Shown here piece after piece: positions 7,809 to 16,586 of a stretch of 64,000 nt of DNA. The notes below the pieces were generated by a model. The model was not told the origin of the DNA and ran no database searches. It saw only the letters and a program-made list of their open reading frames with translations. This stretch comes from Bradyrhizobium ottawaense (GTDB lineage Bacteria > Pseudomonadota > Alphaproteobacteria > Rhizobiales > Xanthobacteraceae). The translations under genes were made by a program, and so were the position numbers. Each line of letters begins with the position of its first letter. Position 1 is the first letter of the stretch. Location of the stretch: positions 186,001 through 250,000 of the forward strand of contig NZ_LT629693.1 in assembly GCF_900099825.1 (NCBI RefSeq), read 5' to 3'.

Positions 7809-9029
7809 TTACTTCTTCAGAAGCGGGCACGCACTTTCCGAAAGTGGCCTGAACGCCTGGTCTCCGGGTGTCGTTCCGATCAGCTTGTAATAGTCCCACG
7901 GCCCCTTGGATTCGGACGGTTTCTTGACCTCGAACAGGTAGGCCGGATGTAGCGCCCGGCCGTTCGGCTGAATGCTGCCTTTGCCGAACAGTGCATCGTC
8001 GGTCGGAAGCTCCTTCATCTTCGCGACCTCCTTGGCACCGTCATGCGGATTGCTTCCGAGCGCCTCGAGCGCCTTGAAGTAATGCAGGAGCCCGGAATAG
8101 ACGCCAGCCTGCACCATGGTCGGCATCGCCTTGGTCTTCATGCGATCGGAGAAACGCTTGGAGAACGCCCGGGTCTGATCGTTCATGTCCCAATAGAACG
8201 TCGAACTCAGGTTGAGGCCCTGCGCGACGTTCAGACCAAGCGAGTGCACGTCGCTGATGAACAGCAGCAGTCCCGCGAGCTTCTGCCCGCCCGCGACGAT
8301 GCCGAATTCGGCAGCCTGCTTGATCGTGTTGGTGGTGTCGCCGCCGGCGTTGGCCATGCCGATGATCTTGGCCTTCGAGGCCTGGGCCTGCAGCAGGAAG
8401 GACGAGAAGTCCGACGAATTGAGCGGATGCTTCACGCCACCGATCACCTTGCCGCCGGAGGCGAGGACGACGGCCGTGGTGTCGCGCTCAAGCGCCGCGC
8501 CGAAGGCGTAATCGGCCGTGAGGAAGTACCAGGTGTCGCCACCGGCCTTGACCAGCGCCGCACCGGTGCTGTGGGCCAGCATGTAGGTATCGTAGGTCCA
8601 GTGAACCGTATTCGGCGTGCATTGGGCGTTGGTCAGATCGGAACTCGCGGCGCCCGAGTTGATCATCACGCTGTTTTTTTCCTTCACGACGTTATTGACC
8701 GCAAGCGCAACGCCGGAATTGAGCACGTCCATCAGGACGTCGACCTTCTCGACGTCGATCCATTGGCGCGCAATGGTGGTGGCGATGTCCGGCTTGTTCT
8801 GATGGTCGGCCGAAATCAGGTCGATCTTCCAGCCTTTGGCAGCCATCCCGGAGTCCTCGATCGCCATCTGCGCCGCCAGCGTCGAGCCGGCGCCGCCGAG
8901 ATCGGAATAAAGCCCGGAATTGTCGGTGAGGACGCCGACCTTGACGGTCTTGTCCTGCGCCAGAGCGCCGCCATTCGTAGCCAACGCCAGGGCGGTGCCG
9001 AGGATGAGAGTCGAAATACGATATTTCAT
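7809..9029 (-). CDS. ABC transporter periplasmic substrate-binding protein (Peripla_BP_6, LivK-like)
   Basis: 406 residues from the ATG at 9027-9029, which has a GGAG box eight bases upstream and opens a clear signal peptide (MKYRISTLILGTALALATNG, cleaved near ALAQ). The mature protein has the two-lobed type I periplasmic fold: VKVGVLTDNSGLYSDLGGAG at the N-terminus, then SADHQNKPDIATTIARQWID. It captures the substrate for LivHM. Family members include receptors for branched-chain amino acids, amides and aromatic acids. The C-terminal Cys (ESACPLLKK) is typical of the subgroup. Confidence 0.92.
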   Translation of the reverse strand: MKYRISTLILGTALALATNGGALAQDKTVKVGVLTDNSGLYSDLGGAGSTLAAQMAIEDSGMAAKGWKIDLISADHQNKPDIATTIARQWIDVEKVDVLMDVLNSGVALAVNNVVKEKNSVMINSGAASSDLTNAQCTPNTVHWTYDTYMLAHSTGAALVKAGGDTWYFLTADYAFGAALERDTTAVVLASGGKVIGGVKHPLNSSDFSSFLLQAQASKAKIIGMANAGGDTTNTIKQAAEFGIVAGGQKLAGLLLFISDVHSLGLNVAQGLNLSSTFYWDMNDQTRAFSKRFSDRMKTKAMPTMVQAGVYSGLLHYFKALEALGSNPHDGAKEVAKMKELPTDDALFGKGSIQPNGRALHPAYLFEVKKPSESKGPWDYYKLIGTTPGDQAFRPLSESACPLLKK

Positions 9030-9069
9030 ATTTTTCTCCGTAAAACCTGATTGCGGGCGCGGTGCGGCT

Positions 9070-9813
9070 TCAGACGCCGAGATAGGTGTGGAGCTTGTCC
9101 ATGTTGGCCGACAGCTCGGAATTGGCAAATCCGTCGATCACCTTGCCGTGCTCGACGATGTAGTAGCGATCGGCAACCGTCGAGGCGAAGCGGAAATTCT
9201 GCTCGACCAGCAGGATCGTGAAACCTTCCGACTTCAGCCGCGCGATGGTGTGGCCGATCTGCTGGATGATGACGGGCGCCAGCCCCTCGGTCGGCTCGTC
9301 CAGCATCAGGAAGCGCGCGCCGGTGCGCAGGATTCTGGCGATCGCCAGCATCTGCTGTTCGCCGCCCGAGAGCTTGGTGCCCTGGCTGTTGAGGCGCTCC
9401 TTCAGGTTCGGAAACAGGTCGAAGATCTGATCGAGCGACAGGCCGCCGGGGCGCACGATCGGCGGCAGCAGCAGGTTTTCGCGCACGTCGAGGCTGGCAA
9501 AAATGCCCCGCTCCTCCGGGCAGAAGGCAATCCCCATCCGCGCGATCCTGTCGGACGAGGTGCGGATGATGTCCTGGTTGTCGAAGCGGATCGAGCCGGT
9601 GCGCTTGCCGATGATCCCCATGATCGACTTCAGCGTCGTGGTCTTGCCGGCGCCGTTGCGGCCGAGCAGCGTGACCACTTCGCCGGCATTCACATTGAAA
9701 TTGACGCCGTGAAGGATGTGGGATTCGCCGTACCAGGCCTGCAGATCCTGAACGGAGAGAACCTGCGTTACCGCCGGTTTGGTTGCGGCCTCGGCCATTT
9801 TCAAATCACTCAT
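9070..9813 (-). CDS. livF: ABC transporter ATP-binding protein, LivF
   Basis: 247 residues. Walker A is LLGRNGAGKTTT (about residue 50), the signature is LSGGEQQMLAIARILRT and Walker B is RFLMLDEPTEGLAP, with the switch His later (LLVEQN region). The YGESHILHGVNF start is typical of LivF. It overlaps the end of livG by 8 bp, indicating translational coupling. With LivG it energises the importer at the cytoplasmic face. Confidence 0.94.
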   Translation of the reverse strand: MSDLKMAEAATKPAVTQVLSVQDLQAWYGESHILHGVNFNVNAGEVVTLLGRNGAGKTTTLKSIMGIIGKRTGSIRFDNQDIIRTSSDRIARMGIAFCPEERGIFASLDVRENLLLPPIVRPGGLSLDQIFDLFPNLKERLNSQGTKLSGGEQQMLAIARILRTGARFLMLDEPTEGLAPVIIQQIGHTIARLKSEGFTILLVEQNFRFASTVADRYYIVEHGKVIDGFANSELSANMDKLHTYLGV

Positions 9814-10561
9814 GGCCGGCCCCCAGATAGGCTTCCTTGACGCGCTCGTCCTTGGACAGTTGGGCGTAATTGCCTTCCGCCAGCACCTGACCGCGCGTCA
9901 ACACCGTGATGGTGTCCGAGAGGTTGGCCACGACGTTGAGATTATGCTCGACCATCAGGATGGTGTACTTCGCCGAAATGCGCTTGATCAGCGCAGCGAC
10001 CTTGTCGATGTCCTCGTGGCCCATGCCGGCCATCGGCTCGTCGAGCAGCATCATCTCGGGGTCGAGAGCCAGCGTCGTTGCGATTTCAAGCGCGCGCTTG
10101 CGCCCATAGGCCATCTCGACGGCCGGCGTGTCGGCAAATTCGCTCAGGCCCACATCGTTCAGCAACTCGCGTGCGCGGCCGTTGAAGCGGTCGAGCACGG
10201 TCTTGGAGCGCCAGAAATCGAACGAAGCGCCGTGCTGGCGCTGCAACGCGACCCGCACGTTCTCGAGCGCCGTCAGGTGCGGAAACACCGCCGAAATCTG
10301 GAACGACCGCACCAGACCGAGCCGGGCCACATCGGCCGGCGCCATCGCGGTAATGTCCTTGCCCTTGTACAGGATCTGGCCGGCCGAGGGCTTCAGGAAC
10401 TTGGTCAGGAGGTTGAAACACGTCGTCTTGCCGGCGCCGTTGGGCCCGATCAACGCATGAATGCTGCCGCGGCGCACCTTGAGGCCAACGTCGCGAACGG
10501 CAAAGAAACCCGCGAATTCCTTGGTCAATCCGTGGGTTTCGAGAATGAACTCATCAGCCAA
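9806..10561 (-). CDS. livG: ABC transporter ATP-binding protein, LivG
   Basis: 251 residues if started at the TTG at 10559-10561, preceded by GGGGGAAA. An ATG five codons upstream (10574-10576) is the alternative but has a weak ribosome site. The protein has Walker A ALIGPNGAGKTTCFN, a degenerate signature (VEMAYGRKRALEIATTLAL, where LivG proteins carry YGxQR instead of SGGQ), and Walker B MMLLDEPMAGMG. First gene of the liv operon, so the promoter should lie in 10562-10898. Confidence 0.92.
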   Translation of the reverse strand: MADEFILETHGLTKEFAGFFAVRDVGLKVRRGSIHALIGPNGAGKTTCFNLLTKFLKPSAGQILYKGKDITAMAPADVARLGLVRSFQISAVFPHLTALENVRVALQRQHGASFDFWRSKTVLDRFNGRARELLNDVGLSEFADTPAVEMAYGRKRALEIATTLALDPEMMLLDEPMAGMGHEDIDKVAALIKRISAKYTILMVEHNLNVVANLSDTITVLTRGQVLAEGNYAQLSKDERVKEAYLGAGHE

Positions 10562-10898
10562 ACAAATTTCCCCCATCAGCCCAGCCGCGAAGTCCCGTCG
10601 CGCGTGGCCAATTTTTCCCTGTCGGCAGGCTCTCCTGGACGTTCTTGGAAACGATCCCGGGCCTGCCGCCTCCGGGCCGGAATATGCCGTCAACAGCGGG
10701 GATTAGGCAAGGTGGAAAGCTGGGCATGGACGGGGGCGCGCCCTGGTTCCGGTCCCGCCAAAAGTCGAATTGCGCCACCGGCCCGTTTGGTCGATCCGCC
10801 AGCGGCTTTCGGCCATCGGGGCATGCCGGAAAGTCATCGTTAACGGTGTTTTGCTGAGATCGGCCGCTTTCATAGAATATTTCCGCCTCGGGCGGATC
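10562..10898. other. Divergent intergenic region, liv operon / PAS_5 genes
   Basis: 337 bp without a credible gene. It must hold the promoters of the leftward liv operon and of the rightward PAS_5 pair. Open frames crossing it are shadow. I see a short inverted repeat around CCGGGCCTGCCGCC...GGGCCGG (about 10657-10680) but no convincing promoter hexamers or known operator. Confidence 0.4.
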
Positions 10899-11534
10899 AT
10901 GGCGCGATTTACATTGGCAGGGATTGCGGCCTTGGAATTTGAAAGCGCCCAACCGTCGGTCGTCAAATCGATCAAGCAGCGCGACCTGCTGAATACATGG
11001 CTGCGGCTTTATGCCCGCAACCAGTCGCTGCCGCGCATCGATGAATATCAACCGGAGCGGATCGAGGACGAACTCCCCGACCTCGTCTTCTACACCGTCG
11101 ACATGTGCCAACAGCCACCGCGCCTGACGATCCAGAGCGACGGCACGCGGATGTCGAACGCCTACGGCAACACCGGCAAGGGCCGCTATCTCGACGAATA
11201 TCTCGGCGCAAGGCTCGCTCCGATCGTGATGCCGGTCTACCACGAGTGCATTGGCCGTCGCCTGCCCGCCTATACCATCTCCAATATCGACGACATCTAC
11301 GGGAGGATCGTTGCCTATGAGCGGCTGTTGCTGCCGTTCTCGGAGGATGGCACCCTCACCCACATCATCGCGTCGCTGAAGACCATCAGCGAGGATGGCG
11401 GCTTCGAGATCAGAAACCTGATGCGCGGGGGCGACAAACTGCCGGTGCCCAAGCTCCGCACCGTCATCGATCGCGAACTCTTCCACCGCGCACCCGGCCG
11501 CATTCCGTCGGGCGACGTCATTGAATTCGGCTAA
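10899..11534 (+). CDS. PAS_5 family protein (first of tandem pair)
   Basis: 211 residues from the ATG at 10899 (MARFTLAGIAALEFES). An upstream frame is open but its reading is unlike the family. It resembles the alphaproteobacterial PAS_5 family of about 200 residues: KSIKQRDLLNTWLRLYARNQ near residue 30, a PAS-like core, and the YERLLLPFSEDGTLTHIIAS motif near residue 150. These proteins are stand-alone PAS-like sensors of unknown ligand and output. It is followed after 6 bp by a paralogue, so both are in one transcript. Confidence 0.82.
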   Translation: MARFTLAGIAALEFESAQPSVVKSIKQRDLLNTWLRLYARNQSLPRIDEYQPERIEDELPDLVFYTVDMCQQPPRLTIQSDGTRMSNAYGNTGKGRYLDEYLGARLAPIVMPVYHECIGRRLPAYTISNIDDIYGRIVAYERLLLPFSEDGTLTHIIASLKTISEDGGFEIRNLMRGGDKLPVPKLRTVIDRELFHRAPGRIPSGDVIEFG

Positions 11535-11540
11535 GGTGCG

Positions 11541-12164
11541 ATGGAATTCATCAGCTCCGATCCCTCGGTGGTCCGATCGATCCGGCAGCGCTATCTGCTG
11601 AATACGTGGTTGCGCGCGGCGGCCGGGCACCGCCCGTTGCCCTTGCTCCGCGATTTCCAACCGGACCGCGTCGCTGACGAACTCGCCGACATGATGGGCT
11701 TCGACGTCGTGGGCCAGGGTGACGACGCGCGCTTCCTGATCACCCAGGAAGGGGCCAGACTCACCACCACCTACGGCAATGACCACATCGATCCGGCCGA
11801 GCGAACCAATCGCTTTCTCGACGACGCCATCGGACCGGTGCGATATGCCAATGTGATTGCACTGTACCGGACCTGCCTGGCGTACAAGCGGCCGGCTTAT
11901 TCGATCTCGATGGTGCAGGACGACGACGGCAAGGACGTGTCCTATGAGCGGCTGTTGCTGCCATTCGGCAGCGGCGAAGCCATCGAACAGATCGTCGGCT
12001 CCTACAAGAGCATCAGCATCGAGGGCGGCTTCAAGATCAACAACCTGATGGGCCTGTGGCCCAGGGCGGTGCCGGTGATCCTGCTCAGGGCGGTGATCGA
12101 TCGCGACGTCGCCTCGGCCCCGCCGTACCCGAGCGCCTCCGACGAAGTCGTCGAACTCGACTAG
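11541..12164 (+). CDS. PAS_5 family protein (second of tandem pair)
   Basis: 207 residues, clearly homologous to the preceding gene. VRSIRQRYLLNTWLRAA aligns with VKSIKQRDLLNTWLRLY, and YERLLLPFGSGEAIEQIVGS with the equivalent motif upstream. The two differ strongly in the central ligand-pocket region, so the duplication is old and the sensed signals may differ. A double-hairpin element immediately follows and may end the transcript. Confidence 0.85.
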   Translation: MEFISSDPSVVRSIRQRYLLNTWLRAAAGHRPLPLLRDFQPDRVADELADMMGFDVVGQGDDARFLITQEGARLTTTYGNDHIDPAERTNRFLDDAIGPVRYANVIALYRTCLAYKRPAYSISMVQDDDGKDVSYERLLLPFGSGEAIEQIVGSYKSISIEGGFKINNLMGLWPRAVPVILLRAVIDRDVASAPPYPSASDEVVELD

Positions 12165-12238
12165 AGCCTTATCGGTTCTGATGGAATCAGAACCAGGCTC
12201 TACTTTCTTGTTTGACGCGTTTTCTTGCGCGAAAACGC
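12162..12238. terminator. Double hairpin, probable bidirectional terminator / repeat
   Basis: The first structure pairs TAGAGCC with GGCTCTA and, inside it, GGTTCTGAT with ATCAGAACC (12162-12202). The second pairs GCGTTTTC with GAAAACGC around TTGCGC (12217-12238). They fill the gap between the convergent PAS_5 and ArsC-like genes and touch both stop codons. The same wording recurs in Bradyrhizobium intergenic regions as I recall, so it is probably also a dispersed repeat. Confidence 0.55.
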
Positions 12239-12239
12239 T

Positions 12240-12611
12240 CTAGGCTTTTCGCCCGCCCGCCTTCGACGTCACTTCCTTCGCATAGATCTCCGGCTTGAAC
12301 CCGGCCAGCAACTTGCCGCCGATGTCCAGCACCGGACGCTTGATCATCGACGGCTGCGCCACCATCAACGCCAGCGCCTTGCGCTCGTTGAGACCTTCCT
12401 TGTCGCTATCGGGCAGTTTGCGGAATGTCGTGCCGGCGCGGTTGAGCAATGTTTCCCAGCCGAGTTCGTCGGACCATCGCTTGAGTTTGTCCTTGGCAAT
12501 GCCCGCGGTCTTGTAGTCGTGAAAGTCGTAGGCGATGCCGTGGCTGTCGAGCCAGGCACGGGCCTTCTTCATGGTGTCACAGTTCTTGATGCCGTAGATC
12601 GTAATCGCCAT
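12240..12611 (-). CDS. ArsC/Spx-family reductase-like protein (YffB type)
   Basis: 123 residues with the thioredoxin-like ArsC fold. The single N-terminal Cys in IYGIKNCDTMKKARAWL (residue 10) corresponds to the catalytic Cys of ArsC/YffB proteins. AYDFHDYKTAGI and a C-terminal IKRPVLDIGGKLLAGF stretch are family marks. YffB proteins are glutathione-linked reductases of uncertain substrate; true arsenate reductase activity is not implied, as no ars genes are nearby. The ATG is at 12609-12611. Confidence 0.88.
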   Translation of the reverse strand: MAITIYGIKNCDTMKKARAWLDSHGIAYDFHDYKTAGIAKDKLKRWSDELGWETLLNRAGTTFRKLPDSDKEGLNERKALALMVAQPSMIKRPVLDIGGKLLAGFKPEIYAKEVTSKAGGRKA

Positions 12612-12683
12612 CGGACGACTTTCCCTTCCAGGTTACCTCATCGTGATCGGATCGCACGCGGCGAGACGGCGCCTCGGCGCCGT

Positions 12684-14003
12684 CTATGCCGCACCCGGCT
12701 CGAGCGCCTCGCCCAATTCGATCGGATGCGCCATGGCTTCGTGCAGCTTGTCCTTGTCCAGTTCGCCCTCCGAACGGCTGATGACGATGCAGGCCACGCC
12801 GTTGCCGATCAGATTGGTCAGCGCGCGGCATTCGCTCATGAACTTGTCGATGCCGACCAGAATGGCGATCGACTGGATCGGTATGTCGGGCACGATCGAA
12901 AGGGTCGCCGCCAGCGTGATAAAGCCCGCGCCGGTGACGCCGGAAGCGCCCTTCGAGGTGATGATGGCAATGCCGAGAATGCCGAGCTCCTGCCAGATCG
13001 TCAGGTGGGTGTTGGTCGCCTGTGCCAGGAACAGCGTCGCCAGCGTCATATAGATGTTGGTGCCGTCGAGATTGAAGCTGTAGCCGGTCGGGATGACGAG
13101 GCCGACCACCGGCCGCGACGCGCCGAGATGCTCCATCTTCTGGATCATCTGCGGCAGCACGGTTTCCGACGACGACGTTCCGAGCACGATCAGCAGTTCA
13201 TCCTTGATGTAGAGGATGAAGCGAATGATCGAGAACCCAGAAAGCCTCGCAATCGAACCCAGCACGATCAATACGAACAGAATGCTGGTGAGATAGAAAG
13301 TCGCGATCAGCGCGATCAGGTTCCACAGCGAAGTGAGGCCATAGGCGCCGACCGTGAACGCCATCGCGCCGAACGCACCGAGCGGCGCGAGGCGCACGAT
13401 CATGCGGATGATGCCAAAGAACATCTTGGCGGCCTGGTCGACGGCACGGGAAATCGGCTCGCCGGCCTTGCCGAGAAATGCCACGGCAAAGCCGGAGAGA
13501 ATCGAAACCAGCAGCACCTGCAGCAGGTCGCCGCGGGCGAGCGCGCCGAAGTAGCTGTCGGGAATGATCCCGAGCAGGTGGGCGACGATGCCTTCTTCCT
13601 TCGCCTTGGTGACGTAGGTGGCCACGGAGTTGGGGTCGATCGTGGCCGGATCGATGTTGAAGCCGTGACCGGGCTGCAGCACTTCGCCGACGATCAGGCC
13701 GATGGCGAGCGCCACCGTCGAGACCACCTCGAAATAGATCAAGGCCTTGAGCCCGACCCGGCCAACGCGCTTCAGGTCGCCCATCGAGGAGATGCCATGC
13801 ACGACGGTGCAGAAGATCACCGGCGCAATCATCATCTTGATCAGGGCGATGAAACCGTCGCCGAGCGGCTTCAGCTCCCTGCCCAGATCCGGATAGAACC
13901 GGCCGACCAGAACGCCGAGCCCGATCGCGATCAGGACCTGAAGGTAGAGGACCCTGTACCACGGTTGATGACGGACGGCGGGACGGATCGCTTCTGTTGT
14001 CAT
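12684..14003 (-). CDS. dctA: C4-dicarboxylate transporter DctA (DAACS family)
   Basis: 439 residues with eight helices and two re-entrant hairpins. Signatures: [28 protein letters not shown], the Ser-rich hairpin [32 protein letters not shown], and [18 protein letters not shown]. It imports succinate, fumarate and malate with cations, the main carbon supply of rhizobia in symbiosis. GGGGG precedes the ATG at 14003. No dctBD genes are adjacent and no sigma-54 motif was found upstream, so this may be a paralogue not under DctD control. Confidence 0.93.
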   Translation of the reverse strand: MTTEAIRPAVRHQPWYRVLYLQVLIAIGLGVLVGRFYPDLGRELKPLGDGFIALIKMMIAPVIFCTVVHGISSMGDLKRVGRVGLKALIYFEVVSTVALAIGLIVGEVLQPGHGFNIDPATIDPNSVATYVTKAKEEGIVAHLLGIIPDSYFGALARGDLLQVLLVSILSGFAVAFLGKAGEPISRAVDQAAKMFFGIIRMIVRLAPLGAFGAMAFTVGAYGLTSLWNLIALIATFYLTSILFVLIVLGSIARLSGFSIIRFILYIKDELLIVLGTSSSETVLPQMIQKMEHLGASRPVVGLVIPTGYSFNLDGTNIYMTLATLFLAQATNTHLTIWQELGILGIAIITSKGASGVTGAGFITLAATLSIVPDIPIQSIAILVGIDKFMSECRALTNLIGNGVACIVISRSEGELDKDKLHEAMAHPIELGEALEPGAA

Positions 14004-14043
14004 GGAATACCCCCGACCGGATCTTTGAAATTTCGCCTATCAT

Positions 14044-14072
14044 GGAATAGCGAGACAGGTGCGGACAATCAA
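14044..14072 (-). promoter_or_regulatory. Possible sigma-70-type promoter for dctA
   Basis: On the minus strand TTGATT (14067-14072) and TATTCC (14044-14049) are separated by exactly 17 bases, 40 bp before the dctA start. The -35 is fair, the -10 weak. Confidence 0.25.
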
Positions 14073-14134
14073 TTTCGTGTGGCCGCGCGTCGAATCTATC
14101 ATAGACTGGGCATCATTCGCTGCCGGGACCGAAG

Positions 14135-14293
14135 ATGGAATTCACCCTGTTGTTTCTGGCCATCGCCGTCGTGATGCTGGCCGCCTGGCGCGGCCCGCGG
14201 CCGCTGGCGCTCGGCCTGTTCGCGGCCGTCATGATCGCGTGCGTCGCAACCTATCTGCACCACGCAACCGATACGCTGAAACTGTCGTTCTGA
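14135..14293 (+). CDS. DUF5993 family small membrane protein
   Basis: 52 residues, MEFTLLFLAIAVVMLAAWRG, then a second membrane segment and HHATDTLKLSF. The gene is only 7 bp ahead of the dsbB-like gene. DUF5993 genes are known to sit next to disulfide bond formation protein B genes, which is the only functional hint. Two predicted membrane spans; no cysteines except one in the second span. Confidence 0.75.
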   Translation: MEFTLLFLAIAVVMLAAWRGPRPLALGLFAAVMIACVATYLHHATDTLKLSF

Positions 14294-14300
14294 GGAACAG

Positions 14301-14858
14301 ATGACCCAGACGCGTGCCGTCACGCTCAACGCGCTCAGCCTCTACGCGGCCGCGCTGGTGCTGGCGGCGGCCTTTGCAGCGCAATTCATGCTGCACGAAC
14401 TGCCCTGCCCGCTGTGTCTGTTGCAACGCCTGCTGTTTGCGACGCTCGCCATCGGGCCGATCCTGAACATCCGCTTCGGCCCGCGTCCCAGCCATTATGC
14501 AATGTCGCTGCTGGCTGCGGTGGCCGGCGCGGTCGCATCGACAAGGCAGGTGCTGCTGCACGTCCTGCCTGGCGACGCCGGCTACGGTTCGGCGCTGCTC
14601 GGCTTTCACTATTATAGCTGGGCGCTGATCGGCTTCGTCGCCGCCATCGTGCTGCTGGCAGCCATCCTGCTGTTCGACCGCCAGTTTGCCGACGACAGCA
14701 CCTCGTTGCCGGCCGACGGCGGCGCCTTCGCGCAAACCGCGGTCTGGCTCGTGATCGCGCTGACGGCAGCCAACATGGCGACGACGCTGCTGGAATGCGG
14801 CTTCGGCGCCTGCGCCGATAACCCTGTTGTCTACGAACTGCTCAAGCACGCCGGCTAG
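14301..14858 (+). CDS. Disulfide bond formation protein B-like quinone oxidoreductase
   Basis: 185 residues and four to five membrane segments. The DsbB redox motif CPLC is at residues 36-39, followed by QRLLF. In textbook DsbB the second cysteine pair is widely spaced in the second periplasmic loop. Here the only other conserved-looking pair is Cys166-Cys171 in LECGFGACADNP near the C-terminus. The protein should reoxidise a DsbA-like partner and pass electrons to quinone. It is coupled to the DUF5993 gene and its 3' end overlaps the convergent GST gene by 4 bp. Confidence 0.85.
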   Translation: MTQTRAVTLNALSLYAAALVLAAAFAAQFMLHELPCPLCLLQRLLFATLAIGPILNIRFGPRPSHYAMSLLAAVAGAVASTRQVLLHVLPGDAGYGSALLGFHYYSWALIGFVAAIVLLAAILLFDRQFADDSTSLPADGGAFAQTAVWLVIALTAANMATTLLECGFGACADNPVVYELLKHAG

Positions 14859-15559
14859 GGACGTTTCGGAATCTCCAGCCCGCGCTGCACGGCGGGCCGC
14901 GCCAGGCCGCGCTCCAGCCATGCCGGCACATGCCTGAGCGTGTCGAACGCGACCAGTTCGCGTGCGCCGTAGAACCCGATCAGATTGCGCACCCAGCCCA
15001 GCATCGAAATGTCGGCGATGGTGTATTCGTCGTCCATGATCCACTGCCGGCCGGCAAGCCACGTCTCCAGCACGCCGAGCAGCCGCTTCGACTCCGCGAC
15101 GTAGCGCTCCAGCGGCCGCTTGTCGGCATAGTCCTTGCCGGCGAACTTGTGGAAGAAGCCGACCTGGCCGAACATCGGCCCGATCCCGCCCATCTGGAAG
15201 TGCAGCCACTGGATGGTCTGGTATCGCCGCGCCGAATCCGCCGGCAACAGCTTGCCGGTCTTCTCGGCGAGATATTGCAGGATCGCGCCGGACTCGAACA
15301 GGCCCAGCGGCTTGCCGCCAGGTCCATTGGGATCGAGGATCGCGGGGATCTTGCCGTTCGGGTTCAGCGAGAGAAACTCCGCCGTCTTCTGGTCGTCCTT
15401 GCTGAAGTCGACCAGATGCACCTCGTAGGGCAGCCCGATCTCTTCGAGCATGATCGATATCTTGACGCCGTTCGGCGTCGGCAACGAATAAAGCTGAAGA
15501 CGGTCGGGATGTTTGGCGGGCCAGCGTTTGGTGATCGGGAAACTCGAGAGATCGGGCAT
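14855..15559 (-). CDS. Glutathione S-transferase (YghU/Nu-like)
   Basis: 234 residues from the ATG at 15557-15559 (the preceding TTG adds one residue). The N-terminal thioredoxin domain has LYSLPTPNGVKISIMLEEIGLP and the GSH-contact LFESGAILQYLAEKTGKLLP. The C-terminal helical domain includes QWLHFQMGGIGPMFGQVGFF, typical of the disulfide-reductase-active Nu class. The neighbouring dsbB-like gene is convergent, so shared redox function is only suggestive. Confidence 0.92.
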   Translation of the reverse strand: MPDLSSFPITKRWPAKHPDRLQLYSLPTPNGVKISIMLEEIGLPYEVHLVDFSKDDQKTAEFLSLNPNGKIPAILDPNGPGGKPLGLFESGAILQYLAEKTGKLLPADSARRYQTIQWLHFQMGGIGPMFGQVGFFHKFAGKDYADKRPLERYVAESKRLLGVLETWLAGRQWIMDDEYTIADISMLGWVRNLIGFYGARELVAFDTLRHVPAWLERGLARPAVQRGLEIPKRP

Positions 15560-15640
15560 CAAAACTCGTTCTTTTGCTTGGCTTCTGCTAGGCGGCTAAT
15601 GTACGGCTGATGCCGCATATAACAAGGGTCGGCCCTGTCC

Positions 15641-16513
15641 ATGACTGATGATACGACGGCAGCAAAACTTGGTCTGACCGACGCGGAGCTCGCGGTTCAT
15701 CCGACCGTCTTCGCAAGCGGCGCGCTGAAGGACCGGGTTGTCGTGGTGTCCGGCGGCGCCGGCGGCATCGGGCGGGCAATCGCCTGGCTGTGCGCGCGGC
15801 TGGGCGCGCATGTCGCCGTCGTCGGCCGCAATCAAACCAAGCTCGACTCGCTGGTCGCCGAAATGGCCGACCGCGATCTCAAGGCATCCGCCTACGTCAC
15901 CGACATCCGGGAGCCCGACGCGGTCAACGCGCTGTTCGACACCGTCTGGGCCGCGCATGGGCGCGTCGACGGATTGATCAACAGCGCCGGCGGGCAATTT
16001 CCGCAGGCCGCGATCGATTTTTCGGTGAAGGGCTGGAACGCCGTCATCAACACCAATCTGAACGGCACCTGGTACATGATGCAAGCCGCGGCGCAGCGCT
16101 GGCGTGACCACAAGCACCCCGGCAACATCGTCAACATCGTGGTCGTCACCACCCACGGTCTCCACGGCATCGCGCACACGATCGCCGCGCGCAGCGGCGT
16201 GATCGGATTGTCGCGGGCGGTCGCGGTCGAATGGGCGCCGCTGAACATCAGGGTGAACTGCGTGGCGCCCGGGGTCATCGAGACCGAGGGCTGGAACGTC
16301 TATTCGCCGGCAGCCCGCGCCGCCTACCCGCGCTCCAATCCGATGATGCGCAACGGAACGACGTTCGACGTCGCCGAGGCCTGCGTCTATTTCGCCGCGC
16401 CGTCCGGCAAATTCGTCACCGGCGAAATGCTGACGGTCGATGGCGGCGGTCAGCTCTGGGGCGAGACCTGGACCACCGGCAAGCCGGCCTATTTCGGCGG
16501 CGACGACACGTAG
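15641..16513 (+). CDS. SDR family oxidoreductase with atypical active site
   Basis: 290 residues. The Rossmann motif GGAGGIGRAIAWL (about residue 38), VGRNQTKL and NSAGGQFPQ are intact, as is the C-terminal GEMLTVDGGG. The usual catalytic YxxxK is replaced: the segment GIAHTIAARSGVIGLSRA aligns T with Tyr and R with Lys. The N-terminal 30 residues before the Rossmann fold and the layout recall 2,4-dienoyl-CoA reductases, which also lack that Tyr. Probably NADP-dependent; substrate unknown. Confidence 0.88.
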   Translation: MTDDTTAAKLGLTDAELAVHPTVFASGALKDRVVVVSGGAGGIGRAIAWLCARLGAHVAVVGRNQTKLDSLVAEMADRDLKASAYVTDIREPDAVNALFDTVWAAHGRVDGLINSAGGQFPQAAIDFSVKGWNAVINTNLNGTWYMMQAAAQRWRDHKHPGNIVNIVVVTTHGLHGIAHTIAARSGVIGLSRAVAVEWAPLNIRVNCVAPGVIETEGWNVYSPAARAAYPRSNPMMRNGTTFDVAEACVYFAAPSGKFVTGEMLTVDGGGQLWGETWTTGKPAYFGGDDT

Positions 16514-16586
16514 CGCCGCCGATTTCACATGCCCCGCTACCGCCTCGCAGCGGAGCCAACGTATCTGTTCAGCTCGATGGCGGAGA

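Noticed and set aside
14004..14134. Sigma-54 promoter and DctD sites for dctA
   Set aside because: No TGGCAC-N5-TTGCA or close variant is present in the 131-bp gap.
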